Shown here: positions 8,761 to 16,433 of the stretch, in pieces
Layout of the letters: each line of letters opens with the position of its first letter
How positions within the stretch are numbered: the first letter of the stretch is position 1
Assembly: GCF_025195125.1 (NCBI RefSeq)
Contig: NZ_JAMGSL010000004.1
Coordinates: forward strand, 434,001 to 498,000
Length of the DNA: 64,000 nucleotides
Direction of reading: 5' to 3'
Source of the DNA: Streptomyces sp. Je 1-79
Lineage (GTDB): Bacteria; Actinomycetota; Actinomycetes; Streptomycetales; Streptomycetaceae
Notes under the pieces: generated by a model
The model's database searches: none
The model's input: the letters and a program-made list of their open reading frames with translations, nothing else
What the model was told of the DNA's origin: nothing
Position numbers and translations under genes: made by a program

Positions 8761-9105
8761 CGGATGTGCAGTACGCACAGGTAACCGCGGCTCCCCGGGG
8801 GCCTCCTGAGGACGCATCAACCGGTGGTGTCGGCAGTCCTGGGGGCGGCAGGCTCGGTCGGGGGCCTGGTGCGTGCCGGACGTCGGGAGGCCGAGGCTGA
8901 GAAGGTCCGCCTGGCCGATCCGCCTGGCCGAGCAGGCGCGGGCCCGGGCGCTGCGGTCGATGGAGGCGGTCTGGGGGACGGGGGACCGCGAGTTCGACCA
9001 CGGGTACCGCTCGCGACGGAGACCGCGCGGAAACCCGCTTGGCGACCCGCAACGACCGCTGCTACGTTTCCGGAGGCCGTGCGAGAGAACGAGGAGGTGG
9101 TACCC
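8761..9105. other. Intergenic region upstream of the hydrolase leader
   Basis: About 345 bases with no convincing gene. Open frames cross it on both strands but none resembles a family I recognise and none has a good start. A plus-strand frame (about 8873-9109) looks coding-like in composition near 8920-8990 and might be a decayed gene end; this is too weak to call. Confidence 0.4.
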
Positions 9106-9159
9106 GTGAACGCAGCAACGACATGGGTGCTCTCCTCCGGGGTCACGGTCGGGCGGTAG
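9106..9159 (+). CDS. Short leader ORF (17 codons) before the hydrolase gene
   Basis: GTG at 9106 is preceded at eight bases by a full GAGGAGG ribosome-binding site, the best in this area, yet the frame closes after 17 codons at TAG 9157-9159. It encodes VNAATTWVLSSGVTVGR. A stem-loop (9166-9192) follows at once, then the AAAGG and ATG of the hydrolase gene. The arrangement of strong RBS, tiny ORF, hairpin and structural gene is that of a translated leader which senses ribosome movement. No run of one amino acid is present, so amino-acid attenuation is not obvious; arrest or antibiotic sensing is possible. Function is inferred. Confidence 0.5.
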   Translation: MNAATTWVLSSGVTVGR

Positions 9160-9165
9160 GTCGTC

Positions 9166-9192
9166 CGGGAGCGCCGTGCAACAGCACTCCCG
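9166..9192 (+). promoter_or_regulatory. Stem-loop between leader ORF and hydrolase RBS
   Basis: CGGGAG (9166-9171) pairs with CTCCCG (9187-9192) around a 15-base loop. The descending arm ends directly before the AAAGG Shine-Dalgarno of the hydrolase at 9193-9197, so formation or melting of the stem could control access to that site. Confidence 0.4.
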
Positions 9193-9204
9193 AAAGGCAC
9201 GACC

Positions 9205-9933
9205 ATGGCCCTTCGCTTCACTTCCGAGCAGCGTCTCGACGACGGCGTCCTCGAGCGCGAATTCACCCTCGGCGAGATCCCCGGCACACTGTGGACGCCT
9301 GAGTCCGCCACACCGGCCCCCCTGATCCTGATGGCCCACAACAACGGCCTGCCCAAGAGGGAACCCCGGCTGGTGGCCCGGGCACGGCACTACGCGGCGT
9401 ACGGCTACGTGGTGGCCACCATCGACGCCGCCGGGTGCGGTGACCGACCTCGTTCCGCTGCCGACGAGCAGGCGCGCGCCGACCTCGGCCGCGCGATGCA
9501 GGCCGGCGAGCCCGTCGACGAGATCCTCGAGTCCCTGGTGGGCTCGCTGGTCGAGAAGGCGGTCCCGGACTGGCGAACCACCCTCGACGCCCTCCTTGAG
9601 CTGCCCGAGATCGGCGGCCCGGTCGGGTACTCGGGGTGGACCGCAGTCGGCATCCGCCTCGCGGCGGTCGAGCCGCGCCTCGCGGCCGCCGGCTTCTTCG
9701 CCGGGGGTTACGTGCCCCGAGCCCAGCGCGAAGAGGCCTGTCAGGTCACCCTTCCGCTGCTGCTCCTGCTGCAGTGGGACGACGAGGGGAATCCTCGGCG
9801 GCGAGCGCTGGACCTGTTCGACGCCTTCGGCAGCAAGGAGAAGACGCTGCACGCCAATGTGGGCGGGCACGTCGGGACCCCGTGGTTCGAGGTGGAGGAC
9901 GGGGGGCGGTTTTACGACCGGCACCTGAAGTGA
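9205..9933 (+). CDS. Alpha/beta hydrolase (dienelactone hydrolase-like)
   Basis: A 242-residue cytoplasmic protein with the alpha/beta-hydrolase course: an early strand PLILMAHNNG (oxyanion region, near 34-43), a YGYVVATIDAAGCGDR strand-loop near 71-86, a nucleophile elbow near 140 read as GYSGWT, a late LLQWDDEG acid loop near 191 and HVGTPW carrying a plausible catalytic His near 221. The elbow departs from GxSxG because the last Gly is Trp, so the nucleophile is still Ser but the turn is unusual. The substrate is unknown. It is preceded by a short leader ORF and hairpin and followed by a terminator at 10008-10040, so it seems to be a single-gene unit. Confidence 0.75.
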   Translation: MALRFTSEQRLDDGVLEREFTLGEIPGTLWTPESATPAPLILMAHNNGLPKREPRLVARARHYAAYGYVVATIDAAGCGDRPRSAADEQARADLGRAMQAGEPVDEILESLVGSLVEKAVPDWRTTLDALLELPEIGGPVGYSGWTAVGIRLAAVEPRLAAAGFFAGGYVPRAQREEACQVTLPLLLLLQWDDEGNPRRRALDLFDAFGSKEKTLHANVGGHVGTPWFEVEDGGRFYDRHLK

Positions 9934-10007
9934 GGCGGCGGGGCCGTCCGGCAGGCAACAAAAGGTGAGCGATGCCGCCGGTCCCGACCTTCCCCGGCGC
10001 TCTGCAC

Positions 10008-10040
10008 CGCGGGCCCCTGCCCACTCGGCAGGGGCCCGCG
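10008..10040. terminator. Terminator after the hydrolase gene
   Basis: A perfect 14-bp stem (10008-10021 with 10027-10040, CGCGGGCCCCTGCC and its complement) around a five-base loop, 75 bases after the hydrolase stop. Strong GC stem without a U-run, typical of Streptomyces. Confidence 0.75.
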
Positions 10041-10157
10041 CTGCCCGACGTCACGAACTCCTCGAAAGCCGAGTTTCTGACTGGTCGCGGGCGCAGCGAT
10101 GAGATTTCGTGGTTCGGGGAGTCTCTCCACCGTAGGCACCCATCACAGGAGGAACAC

Positions 10158-10802
10158 GTGACCCAGCTGCTGAGGGTCCAGAACTTCAACGTCTCGAGTG
10201 ACGGGGTCGGTGCCGGTGAGGACCAGACCCTGGAGAGGCCATTCGGCCATGTGGACCCCCAGCGGCTGTTCTCCTGGGCCGGTGCCACGGCGAGCTGGCC
10301 CATGCGCACCGACCCCGGCGGGAGCCGGGGCCTGGACGACTACTTCACCCGGGACTTCTCGCACAACATCGGCGCCGAGATCATGGGTCGCAACAAATTC
10401 GGGCCCCAGCGCGGGCCCTGGCACGACCACGAGTGGCAGGGCTGGTGGGGGGACGAGCCCCCGTTCCACACCCCGGTGTTCGTCCTGACCCACCACAAGC
10501 GTCCTTCGTTCACGCTCTCCGACACCACGTTCCACTTCGTCGAAGGCGACCCTGCCACGGTCCTCGAGCAGGCGCGGGAGGCGGCGCAGGGCAAGGACGT
10601 CCGACTTGGCGGCGGGGTCACGACCATCCGGCAGTTCCTCGACGCCGACCTCGTCGACACCCTGCACGTGGCGGTCTCGCCGATGAAGCTCGGGGCCGGT
10701 CTACGACTCTGGGAGTCACCCGACGAGCTGCTCGACCGGTTCCATCTGGACGTGGTCCCCAGCCCGAGCGGGGTGACACACCACCTGTTCTGGCGAAAGT
10801 GA
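10158..10802 (+). CDS. RibD C-terminal / dihydrofolate-reductase-family protein
   Basis: A 214-residue member of the DHFR-like RibD C-terminal family. Evidence includes the N-terminal region on to DYFTRDFSHNIGAEIMGRN (about 55-80), PVFVLTHHKRPSF, FHFVEG with a following GGGVTTIRQFLDADLVDTLHVAVSP, the standard late strand and helix of this fold (NADPH-binding Gly run near 152). Members reduce pteridine- or flavin-precursor-like carbonyls with NAD(P)H; those with this stand-alone form are mostly uncharacterised. I chose GTG at 10158 because AGGAGG lies seven bases before it; a longer frame reaches back to 9972 but covers the preceding terminator hairpin. Confidence 0.8.
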   Translation: MTQLLRVQNFNVSSDGVGAGEDQTLERPFGHVDPQRLFSWAGATASWPMRTDPGGSRGLDDYFTRDFSHNIGAEIMGRNKFGPQRGPWHDHEWQGWWGDEPPFHTPVFVLTHHKRPSFTLSDTTFHFVEGDPATVLEQAREAAQGKDVRLGGGVTTIRQFLDADLVDTLHVAVSPMKLGAGLRLWESPDELLDRFHLDVVPSPSGVTHHLFWRK

Positions 10803-10966
10803 CCGGTTCTCAGGGCGGTGCGGCCGGCCGGTGCCGGCTCAGTTCTGCTCCCTGCGGCCGGCCCTCCCGATCGATCTCGCGCGTGTCCTTCCGGTGCGGG
10901 CCGGGGGCCGATCGCGCGCGAGGGCGACGCCCTGGCCCGTGTCGTCACCAGTGCGACACTGGAGGA

Positions 10967-11239
10967 GTGACAGAAGCCGGACGACAGGCGGAGCAGCGCT
11001 TGGAGCGCGCCATCCTGGAGCTGCTGGAGAGGCGTGGTCCGTCCGCGTCGATCTGCCCCTCCGACGCCGCGCGAGCCGTGTACACGGGGGACGACGACGG
11101 CTGGCGCGCGCTCATGGAGCCCGCTCGCCGCGCGGCACGGCGACTGTTCACGTCCGGCGAGGTGGAGATCACCCAGGGCGGTCGCCCCGTCGACCCGGCG
11201 GACGCCCGAGGCCCCATCCGTATCCGCCGCGCCGGATGA
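10967..11239 (+). CDS. Small DUF3253-type protein
   Basis: About 90 residues: a helical first half (EQRLERAILELLERRGPSAS), ICPSDAARAV, DGWRALMEPARRAARRL, then a small beta part (LFTSGEVEITQGG ... PIRIRRAG). This is the layout of DUF3253 proteins, a winged-helix-like fold of unknown function that may bind nucleic acid. GTG at 10967 directly follows GGAGGA with no spacer, so either the RNA is leaderless or the true start is a little further in. It stands alone between the reductase and the receptor kinase. Confidence 0.7.
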   Translation: MTEAGRQAEQRLERAILELLERRGPSASICPSDAARAVYTGDDDGWRALMEPARRAARRLFTSGEVEITQGGRPVDPADARGPIRIRRAG

Positions 11240-11532
11240 CGCGGGCCCCCGGTAGGACGCCGAGCTCTGGCCCGGCCACCGCCCTCCACGGGCCACCACG
11301 ACCACGACCGCGACCGCACACGGCGTCCTGGGGGCAATCACGACGAACGGATCGTCGTCGCACGTCCCGGAGCGCGCCCTTTGACCCGCGTCCCGTGAAC
11401 CGCGTCGCGCAAGGTCCTGTCCCCGTCCCCGGGAGATCCGCGGCCGACCCGGCGCTGCCTGACCCTCCGCTCCCGCCTCACCGTGGGCGTGATCATGCCG
11501 TCTTTCCGCCACCTGATCGGCTCAGCAGGACC
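11240..11532. other. Intergenic region before the receptor kinase
   Basis: Nearly 300 bases with no gene or clear repeat. The right end carries a -10-like hexamer listed separately. Confidence 0.5.
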
Positions 11533-11538
11533 TAGAGT
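11533..11538 (+). promoter_or_regulatory. -10 hexamer TAGAGT of a likely leaderless kinase mRNA
   Basis: TAGAGT ends six bases before GTG 11545, the distance at which transcription would begin on the start codon. No ribosome-binding site is visible, which fits a leaderless message. The -35 region is weak. Confidence 0.4.
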
Positions 11539-11544
11539 GTGCGC

Positions 11545-14028
11545 GTGACCGAGCAGAATCCCGAACTCATCGCCGGCCGGTACCAACTGGTCGAACGCAT
11601 CGGCCAAGGCGGCATGGGCCGGGTCTGGCGTGGCCTGGACCAGCAGCTCTTCGGGCGCGAGGTCGCCGTCAAGGAGATCCTCTTCCCGCCGGGCCTGGAC
11701 GACGGCGACCGAGCCGCGCTGCTGAGGCGGTTCACCAGCGAGGCCCGCGCAGCGGTCACTCTCAGCCATCCCGGCGTCATCACCGTGCATGACGTGGTGG
11801 AGCACCACGGCGCCCCCGTCATCGTCATGGAGTTGATCCGGGGGCAGTCCCTGGCCGCCGCCATAAAGGAACGGGGCCGACTCCCCGTACGACGGGTGGC
11901 CGAGATCGGCGCCGCCATGCTCGACGCGCTGGCCGAGGCTCACGGAGCGAGGATCGTCCACCGCGACATCAAGCCGGACAACGTCCTGCTGACCAAGGAC
12001 CGCGTCGTCCTGACCGACTTCGGCATCGCCCACCTCGCGGACGCCACGACCAAGCTGAGTCACAGCGGGACCGTCATCGGCACGCCGCAGTACATGCCGC
12101 CGGAGCAGCTGGAGGGCAAGCGCCCGACGCCCGCCAATGACCTGTGGGCGCTCGGCGCCACCCTCTACCACGCCGTCGAGGGGCACCCGCCGTTCGACGC
12201 TGACGGGCTCCACGCCCTCGCCGTGGCCGTGTTCACCCGCCCGCACCGGCCACCGGTCCACGCCGGCCCGCTGACCCCCGTGCTCGACGCGCTTCTCACC
12301 AAGGACCCGGCGCAGCGCGTGAGCGCTGCGGATGCGGCCGAGATGCTCGCGTCGGTGCTGCGCTCCTCCCCACCCCGGACCGACGCCTCCGTCGTACACG
12401 GACCGACGCAGGAAGACGGGCCGACGCACGACCACGACCCCGGACGCGAACCGGCGCCCACCCCGACCCCCGCTCCGCGGGTGCCCACTCCGACCCCCGC
12501 TCCGCGGGTGCCCACTCCGACGCCCGATCCGCGGGTGCCCGCGCCGGCACCCGATGCGGCGGCGGAGCATGCTTCCGCTCCGACGAGGCCGCAGCAGCCA
12601 CCGACGCCGTCCCCACCCACCCCCACGGTCCAGGACTCCGGCTCCGCCAGCCCCCCGCACCACCCCGTACCGGACCGGCCGACCGCGCCGCCCGCCTCCC
12701 CGGCCGACGACACGGTCACGCTCGGTGCGACGGCCACGTCGGAGCACGTCGAGCGGGCTTCCGCCCGGCGACGCCCCGGCCTCACCCGGCGCTCCGCGAT
12801 CCTGGGCACGGCGCTGGCCGTGCTCACCACCGGCTCCGTCCTGACCTGGACCCTCACCCGTGACGACGACGCACCCCGCGACGGGGCAGCCGGCAGCGGT
12901 GCGGGGGCCACGTCCGTCACGGTGGTGATCGGCGTGGACGCACCACTGAGCGGCGGACTGTCCTCGATGGGCGCCGGTGTCAGGAACTCCGCCGACCTGG
13001 CGGTCAGGACCGCCAACGAGTCCCGGCACGTCCCCGGCGTCACGTTCGAGATCAAGGCCCTCGACGACGAGGCCGACCCCGCCAAGGGCGCACCCAACGC
13101 CGCCCAGTTCGTGTCCGACGACAAGGTGCTGGGGGTCGTCGGCCCTCTCAACTCCGGTGTCGCCCGGACCCTGGTGCCGCCGCTCGCGCGGGCGGGCGTG
13201 GTCAACGTGTCACCGGGCAACACCGACCCCGTTCTGACGTTGGGCCCCGACTGGGCCGCGGGCACCAGCTCCCGTCCTCACGCCACCTACTTCCGCACCA
13301 TCGCCACGGACGTCGCCCAGGGGCCGTTCGCCGCCCGTCACCTGCACGGGGCGAAAATGACCAAGCTCTACGTGATCGACGACGCGAGCCCCCACGGCAC
13401 CGCTGTCACCGCCGGCCTCACGGCCGAGTTCACCAAGCTCGGAGGGACCGTCGTCGGCACCGAACAGATCGATCCCGCGGAGCGCGCCTTCGCGGGCCTC
13501 GCCGTCAGAGTGCGGTCCTCAGGCGCCGACGCCGTCTACTTCGGCGGCTACTACGACGCCGCGGCGCCGCTCTCCCAGCAGCTCAAGCAGGCGGGGGTGA
13601 GCGTCCCCCTGATGGGCGGCGACGGCATCTTCGACCAGCAGTACCTCACGGCGAACCCGGAGGCCGAGGGCGATCTCGCGACCAACATCGGCCTGCCCGC
13701 GGAGGAGTCGGAGCCAGGGCGGGACTTCCTCGCCCGGTACGAGAAGGCGGGCTACCCGCAGGAGGCCGGCTGGTACGGGCCCTACGCCTACGACGCGACG
13801 TGGACCCTCATCGAGGCGGTGAAGGCCGTCGTGACGGCCAACGGCGGCACCCTCCCCGACAACGCCCGGGCGAAGCTGGCGGAGGCCGTCGCCGGGTCGG
13901 CCTTCGACGGTGTCACCGGCCGTGTCGCCTTCGACGAGTACGGCGACACGGTCAACCGCCGGCTGACGGTGTACACGGTGAACGCCGGCAGCTGGAAGGT
14001 GGTGACGAGCGGCCCCGCCGCCCCCTGA
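11545..14028 (+). CDS. Receptor-like Ser/Thr kinase with extracellular type 1 periplasmic-binding domain
   Basis: An 827-residue single-pass protein. Residues ~10-270 are a Hanks-type kinase: IGQGGMGRVW loop, VAVKEI lysine, IVHRDIKPDN catalytic loop, VLTDFGIA, and a TVIGTPQYMPPEQ activation segment. A Pro-rich juxtamembrane stretch (~285-405) contains three tandem nine-residue repeats. One transmembrane helix lies near 415-437, and ~457-827 is a Leu/Ile/Val-binding-protein-like domain (IGVDAPLSGG, GVVGPLNSG, AVYFGGYYDAAAPL). The kinase should be inside and the binding domain outside, so the protein may sense an amino acid or similar ligand directly. GTG 11545 is preferred over GTG 11539 from promoter spacing. 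Confidence 0.88.
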   Translation: MTEQNPELIAGRYQLVERIGQGGMGRVWRGLDQQLFGREVAVKEILFPPGLDDGDRAALLRRFTSEARAAVTLSHPGVITVHDVVEHHGAPVIVMELIRGQSLAAAIKERGRLPVRRVAEIGAAMLDALAEAHGARIVHRDIKPDNVLLTKDRVVLTDFGIAHLADATTKLSHSGTVIGTPQYMPPEQLEGKRPTPANDLWALGATLYHAVEGHPPFDADGLHALAVAVFTRPHRPPVHAGPLTPVLDALLTKDPAQRVSAADAAEMLASVLRSSPPRTDASVVHGPTQEDGPTHDHDPGREPAPTPTPAPRVPTPTPAPRVPTPTPDPRVPAPAPDAAAEHASAPTRPQQPPTPSPPTPTVQDSGSASPPHHPVPDRPTAPPASPADDTVTLGATATSEHVERASARRRPGLTRRSAILGTALAVLTTGSVLTWTLTRDDDAPRDGAAGSGAGATSVTVVIGVDAPLSGGLSSMGAGVRNSADLAVRTANESRHVPGVTFEIKALDDEADPAKGAPNAAQFVSDDKVLGVVGPLNSGVARTLVPPLARAGVVNVSPGNTDPVLTLGPDWAAGTSSRPHATYFRTIATDVAQGPFAARHLHGAKMTKLYVIDDASPHGTAVTAGLTAEFTKLGGTVVGTEQIDPAERAFAGLAVRVRSSGADAVYFGGYYDAAAPLSQQLKQAGVSVPLMGGDGIFDQQYLTANPEAEGDLATNIGLPAEESEPGRDFLARYEKAGYPQEAGWYGPYAYDATWTLIEAVKAVVTANGGTLPDNARAKLAEAVAGSAFDGVTGRVAFDEYGDTVNRRLTVYTVNAGSWKVVTSGPAAP
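12457..12537 (+). repeat. Three tandem 27-bp repeats in the kinase juxtamembrane linker
   Basis: Units at 12457-12483, 12484-12510 and 12511-12537, nearly identical, each encoding PTPTPAPRV or a one-residue variant. The repeat is in frame, so changes in copy number would lengthen or shorten the linker between kinase and membrane helix without breaking the gene. Confidence 0.85.
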
Positions 14029-14094
14029 CACCCGTCCGAGGGACAGGGCCCGGAGCCAGTCCAGGCAGGGTCGAGGACCGCGACAGGCGTCCCT

Positions 14095-15210
14095 TCAGAC
14101 GACGAGCAGGCGGAGGCCGAGATCTGCCGCGTCGAGGTGAGCGAGGTCGCTGTTGCGCTCGGCCCACCGGCCGGAGACGAGGTCGTCGCCGAGGCTGCGT
14201 ACCGCCCGCTGCTCGGCCTGCGGCCCGACCCGCGTCCACACGGACATCGCACGGCGCACGTGGTCCTCCAGATACGCGCCCGGTCGGCGCCAGTACGCCT
14301 CGAACAGGCCGTCGGCGCAGTCCCACGGGATGGGCACCGGCTCGGCGCGTGCGCCGATCACGTCGGCCATCCCGGCAAGCGAGGGAAAGTCCGCGAGGAC
14401 GCCGGCGAACTCCGGCAGGTAGTCGCGGGTGAGCCAGAACCTGTCCTGCCACCCGGGTTGGTCGGTGTCGAAGGTGAGCACCACCACGCGGCGGGCCACG
14501 CGCCGCATCTCTCGCAGCCCCGCCATCGGGTTCCCCCAGTGGTGCACGGTGGAGACGGCCATCGCGACGTCGAAGGAATGGTCCTCGAACGGCAGGCTCT
14601 CCGCGACGGCGGCCACGCAACGCGCCGATCCGGCAGGCCGCTGCGCCCGCATGACCGCCGAGGGCTCCACCGCGGTCACGTCGCGGTCAGCAGGTTCGTA
14701 GGAGCCGGTGCTCGCCTCGACGTTCAGCACCGTCTGAGCGTCCCCGAGCGCGTCCCAGAGCTGTGCGGCGATCCGTGGCTCGGTGCGGCGAGTTGCGGTG
14801 TAGGCGCCGCCGATCGCCTCGTACAGCCGTGCACCGAGCATCTCCAGTTGCTCCTCCGGTGTCACCGTCAGCCCCTTCGCCCGTGCCGCAAGCTCCTTGT
14901 CGATGGCCGTGACCATGGCGTCAGCGCGATCGCGACGCTCCAGCAGCAGGCCGCGAAGCCGGTGCAGGTGCGCCACCGCGTCGGTGGACGGGTCGCCGAC
15001 GAGTTCCGTAACCTCCCGGAGCCCGAAGCCCAACCGCCGGTAGGCCAGTACCTCCCGCAGCCGCTCCACGTCGTCCGCCGAATAGGCCCGGTACCCGGCC
15101 GCTGTCCGCGCCGACGGACGCACGAGCCCGATCTCGTCGTAGTGATGCAGCGTGCGGACGCTCACCCCGGCCAGTTCGGCCACGCGTCCCACGGTCCAGT
15201 GATCCTCCAC
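14095..15210 (-). CDS. MerR-family regulator fused to a SAM-methyltransferase-like domain
   Basis: A 371-residue fusion. Residues 1-75 are a MerR helix-turn-helix (WTVGRVAELAGVSVRTLHHY, then the wing GLVRPSARTAAGYRAY), followed by the dimerisation coiled coil to about 130 (LHRLRGLLLERRDRADAM). From about 160 it is a class I methyltransferase (LYEAIGGAYTATRRTEPRIA, ESLPFEDHSFDVAMAVSTVHHW, RRVARRVVVLTFD). The SAM-binding motif I reads VLNVEASTGS where a glycine-rich GAGTGS is expected, so catalysis may be lost and the domain may act as ligand sensor. I chose GTG 15210 because the promoter places transcription start there; the frame extends to 15297 but that would cover the promoter. Confidence 0.85.
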   Translation of the reverse strand: MEDHWTVGRVAELAGVSVRTLHHYDEIGLVRPSARTAAGYRAYSADDVERLREVLAYRRLGFGLREVTELVGDPSTDAVAHLHRLRGLLLERRDRADAMVTAIDKELAARAKGLTVTPEEQLEMLGARLYEAIGGAYTATRRTEPRIAAQLWDALGDAQTVLNVEASTGSYEPADRDVTAVEPSAVMRAQRPAGSARCVAAVAESLPFEDHSFDVAMAVSTVHHWGNPMAGLREMRRVARRVVVLTFDTDQPGWQDRFWLTRDYLPEFAGVLADFPSLAGMADVIGARAEPVPIPWDCADGLFEAYWRRPGAYLEDHVRRAMSVWTRVGPQAEQRAVRSLGDDLVSGRWAERNSDLAHLDAADLGLRLLVV

Positions 15211-15217
15211 GGCACCG

Positions 15218-15248
15218 ACTATGCAGCCTGACGTCACGTGAGGGTCAA
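15218..15248 (-). promoter_or_regulatory. MerR-type promoter (19-bp spacer) with operator dyad
   Basis: On the minus strand TTGACC (15248-15243) and CATAGT (15223-15218) are separated by exactly 19 bases, the overlong spacer that MerR activators untwist. The spacer holds a near-palindrome, CCTGACGT-C-ACGTGAGG in plus-strand reading, with seven of eight pairs matching. The start codon GTG 15210 falls at the expected transcription start, so the mRNA is likely leaderless and the gene self-regulated. Confidence 0.75.
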
Positions 15249-15382
15249 GAGCCGCGCTTCCCGGCAGCAGGAGCGGAAGCGGAGACCAAGGCCGCACGTC
15301 GCGTCACGGTGACCATCGGCGGTTCAGCGAGTGGTCGAAGGTTCGGGTGCGGGCCGAGCTCCACCGCGCGGTGCTCGATGTG

Positions 15383-15437
15383 CCCGTCCCACATCGGGAC
15401 CGGACGGGTCACCCGGCCGGTCCCGATGTGGGACGGG
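15383..15437. repeat. 21-bp perfect inverted repeat, 13-base spacer
   Basis: Arms 15383-15403 and 15417-15437 are perfect reverse complements over 21 bases (core GTCCCACATCGGGACC). The 13-base spacer itself contains CGGGT/ACCCG. It lies in the divergent region between the MerR fusion and the secreted protein gene, 62 bases before the latter's ATG, not after any gene, so it is unlikely to be an ordinary terminator. It may be a 5' UTR hairpin or a site for a dimeric DNA-binding protein. Confidence 0.8.
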
Positions 15438-15499
15438 AGAGCGGGGCCGGGGAAGGACTTCCGGTGCGTCCGCGCCCCAAGCACCTGAGGAGTCCGTTC

Positions 15500-16054
15500 A
15501 TGGCACGCACGTTCGCCCTGGCCGCCTTGACCACCGGTGTCGCGCTTGCCGTGACGTCGGCCTCCGCTGCCGCGGGTCCGGAGAACGCGAGGGCGGCGGC
15601 CGACAAGGCCCTGACCTATCGCGCCACGGCTCCCTACCTGCAGCACGGCAAAGGCGTGCAGGCCGGGTACAAGCCCGACCGGTACTGCGTCTCCGACTCG
15701 GTAGGGAGGACGGGCGCGCTGGGGTACCCGCACTTCAACCACGCCTACGACAACTCGACCGACCCGGCGAAGCCCGCCGCGCTCTTCTACGAGGACGACG
15801 GCACGGGAGGCAGGCGTCTCGTCGGTGTCGAATGGCTGGTCCACGACAGGGACCAGGACCTGACGACGGACGGCGATCGGCCGAGCATGTTCGGGGTGCC
15901 GTTCAAGGGCCCCAAGCGCGGCAACTTTCCTGGTCAGCCCGTTCACTACGCCTTGCATCTGTGGTTGTGGAAGAAGAACCCCGGGGGAGAGTTCTCCACC
16001 TTCAATCCGGCCGTCACCTGCCTGCCCGGCACCACCCGTCCGCCGACTGCCTGA
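15500..16054 (+). CDS. Secreted protein of unknown function
   Basis: A 184-residue protein with a clear Sec signal peptide (residues ~1-26: MARTFALAALTTGVALAVTS then ASAAAG cleavage region). The mature part is polar, has Tyr/Trp/His-rich segments (PYLQHGKGVQAGYKPD, GYPHFNHAYDN, VHYALHLWLWKKN) and two Cys (YCVSD near 68, VTCLPG near 173) that could form a disulfide. I do not recognise a family. ATG 15500 has GAGGAG at nine bases. A large inverted repeat lies in its 5' region, hinting at strong control of expression. Confidence 0.65.
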   Translation: MARTFALAALTTGVALAVTSASAAAGPENARAAADKALTYRATAPYLQHGKGVQAGYKPDRYCVSDSVGRTGALGYPHFNHAYDNSTDPAKPAALFYEDDGTGGRRLVGVEWLVHDRDQDLTTDGDRPSMFGVPFKGPKRGNFPGQPVHYALHLWLWKKNPGGEFSTFNPAVTCLPGTTRPPTA

Positions 16055-16087
16055 ACGCGAGGGTCGGACAGCACGTGAGGCGTACGT

Positions 16088-16258
16088 CTACTGGCTGAAA
16101 TGTTCCGCGACGGCCAGGAACAGCCATGTGGCGAGCACACCGACAGCTACGATGCCGAGCACCAGCAGGGTCCCGATCAACGCGAATGCCATCGTGATCC
16201 GCATGCGTCTCACTGCCGACTGGTAGTCGGTGTCGTCGTCCCAGCTCTGCTCGTTCAG
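16088..16258 (-). CDS. Small single-pass membrane protein, start uncertain
   Basis: The reading frame encodes up to 56 residues ending in MAFALIGTLLVLGIVAVGVL and ATWLFLAVAEHFSQ: one strong transmembrane helix after a short charged head (NEQSWDDDTDYQSAV). 16258 is a CTG codon; the first ATG in frame is at 16204, giving 38 residues, and a GTG lies just before that. The frame stays open further upstream to 16447 but that part looks like non-coding shadow. No family recognised. Confidence 0.45.
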   Translation of the reverse strand: MNEQSWDDDTDYQSAVRRMRITMAFALIGTLLVLGIVAVGVLATWLFLAVAEHFSQ

Positions 16259-16433
16259 GTGACCCCCTTGGCGGCAACCGTACTGGTCCCTGTGCTCGGG
16301 GCGGACGCCCGGGTCTCTCACCATGCCGCGTTGTACAAGGTGCGCAACACCGTGGAGGGGCGCATCCACACGATCAAGGTCTGGGAGGTGCTGGAGGCAG
16401 CCACCTCCCGCGTGGCGCGCGGGCGTCTCCCGC

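Noticed and set aside
12457..12537. CRISPR-like array
   Set aside because: The units are directly adjacent with no spacers and are in frame in the kinase gene.
15383..15437. Terminator of an upstream gene
   Set aside because: Both flanking genes point away from it, so there is no transcript to end here unless an unseen gene exists.
16259..16433. Frames on both strands around 16320-16440 (for example RNTVEGRIHTIKVWEVLEA on plus)
   Set aside because: The plus frame looks faintly protein-like but has no good start, and it conflicts with neighbouring genes; not enough to call.
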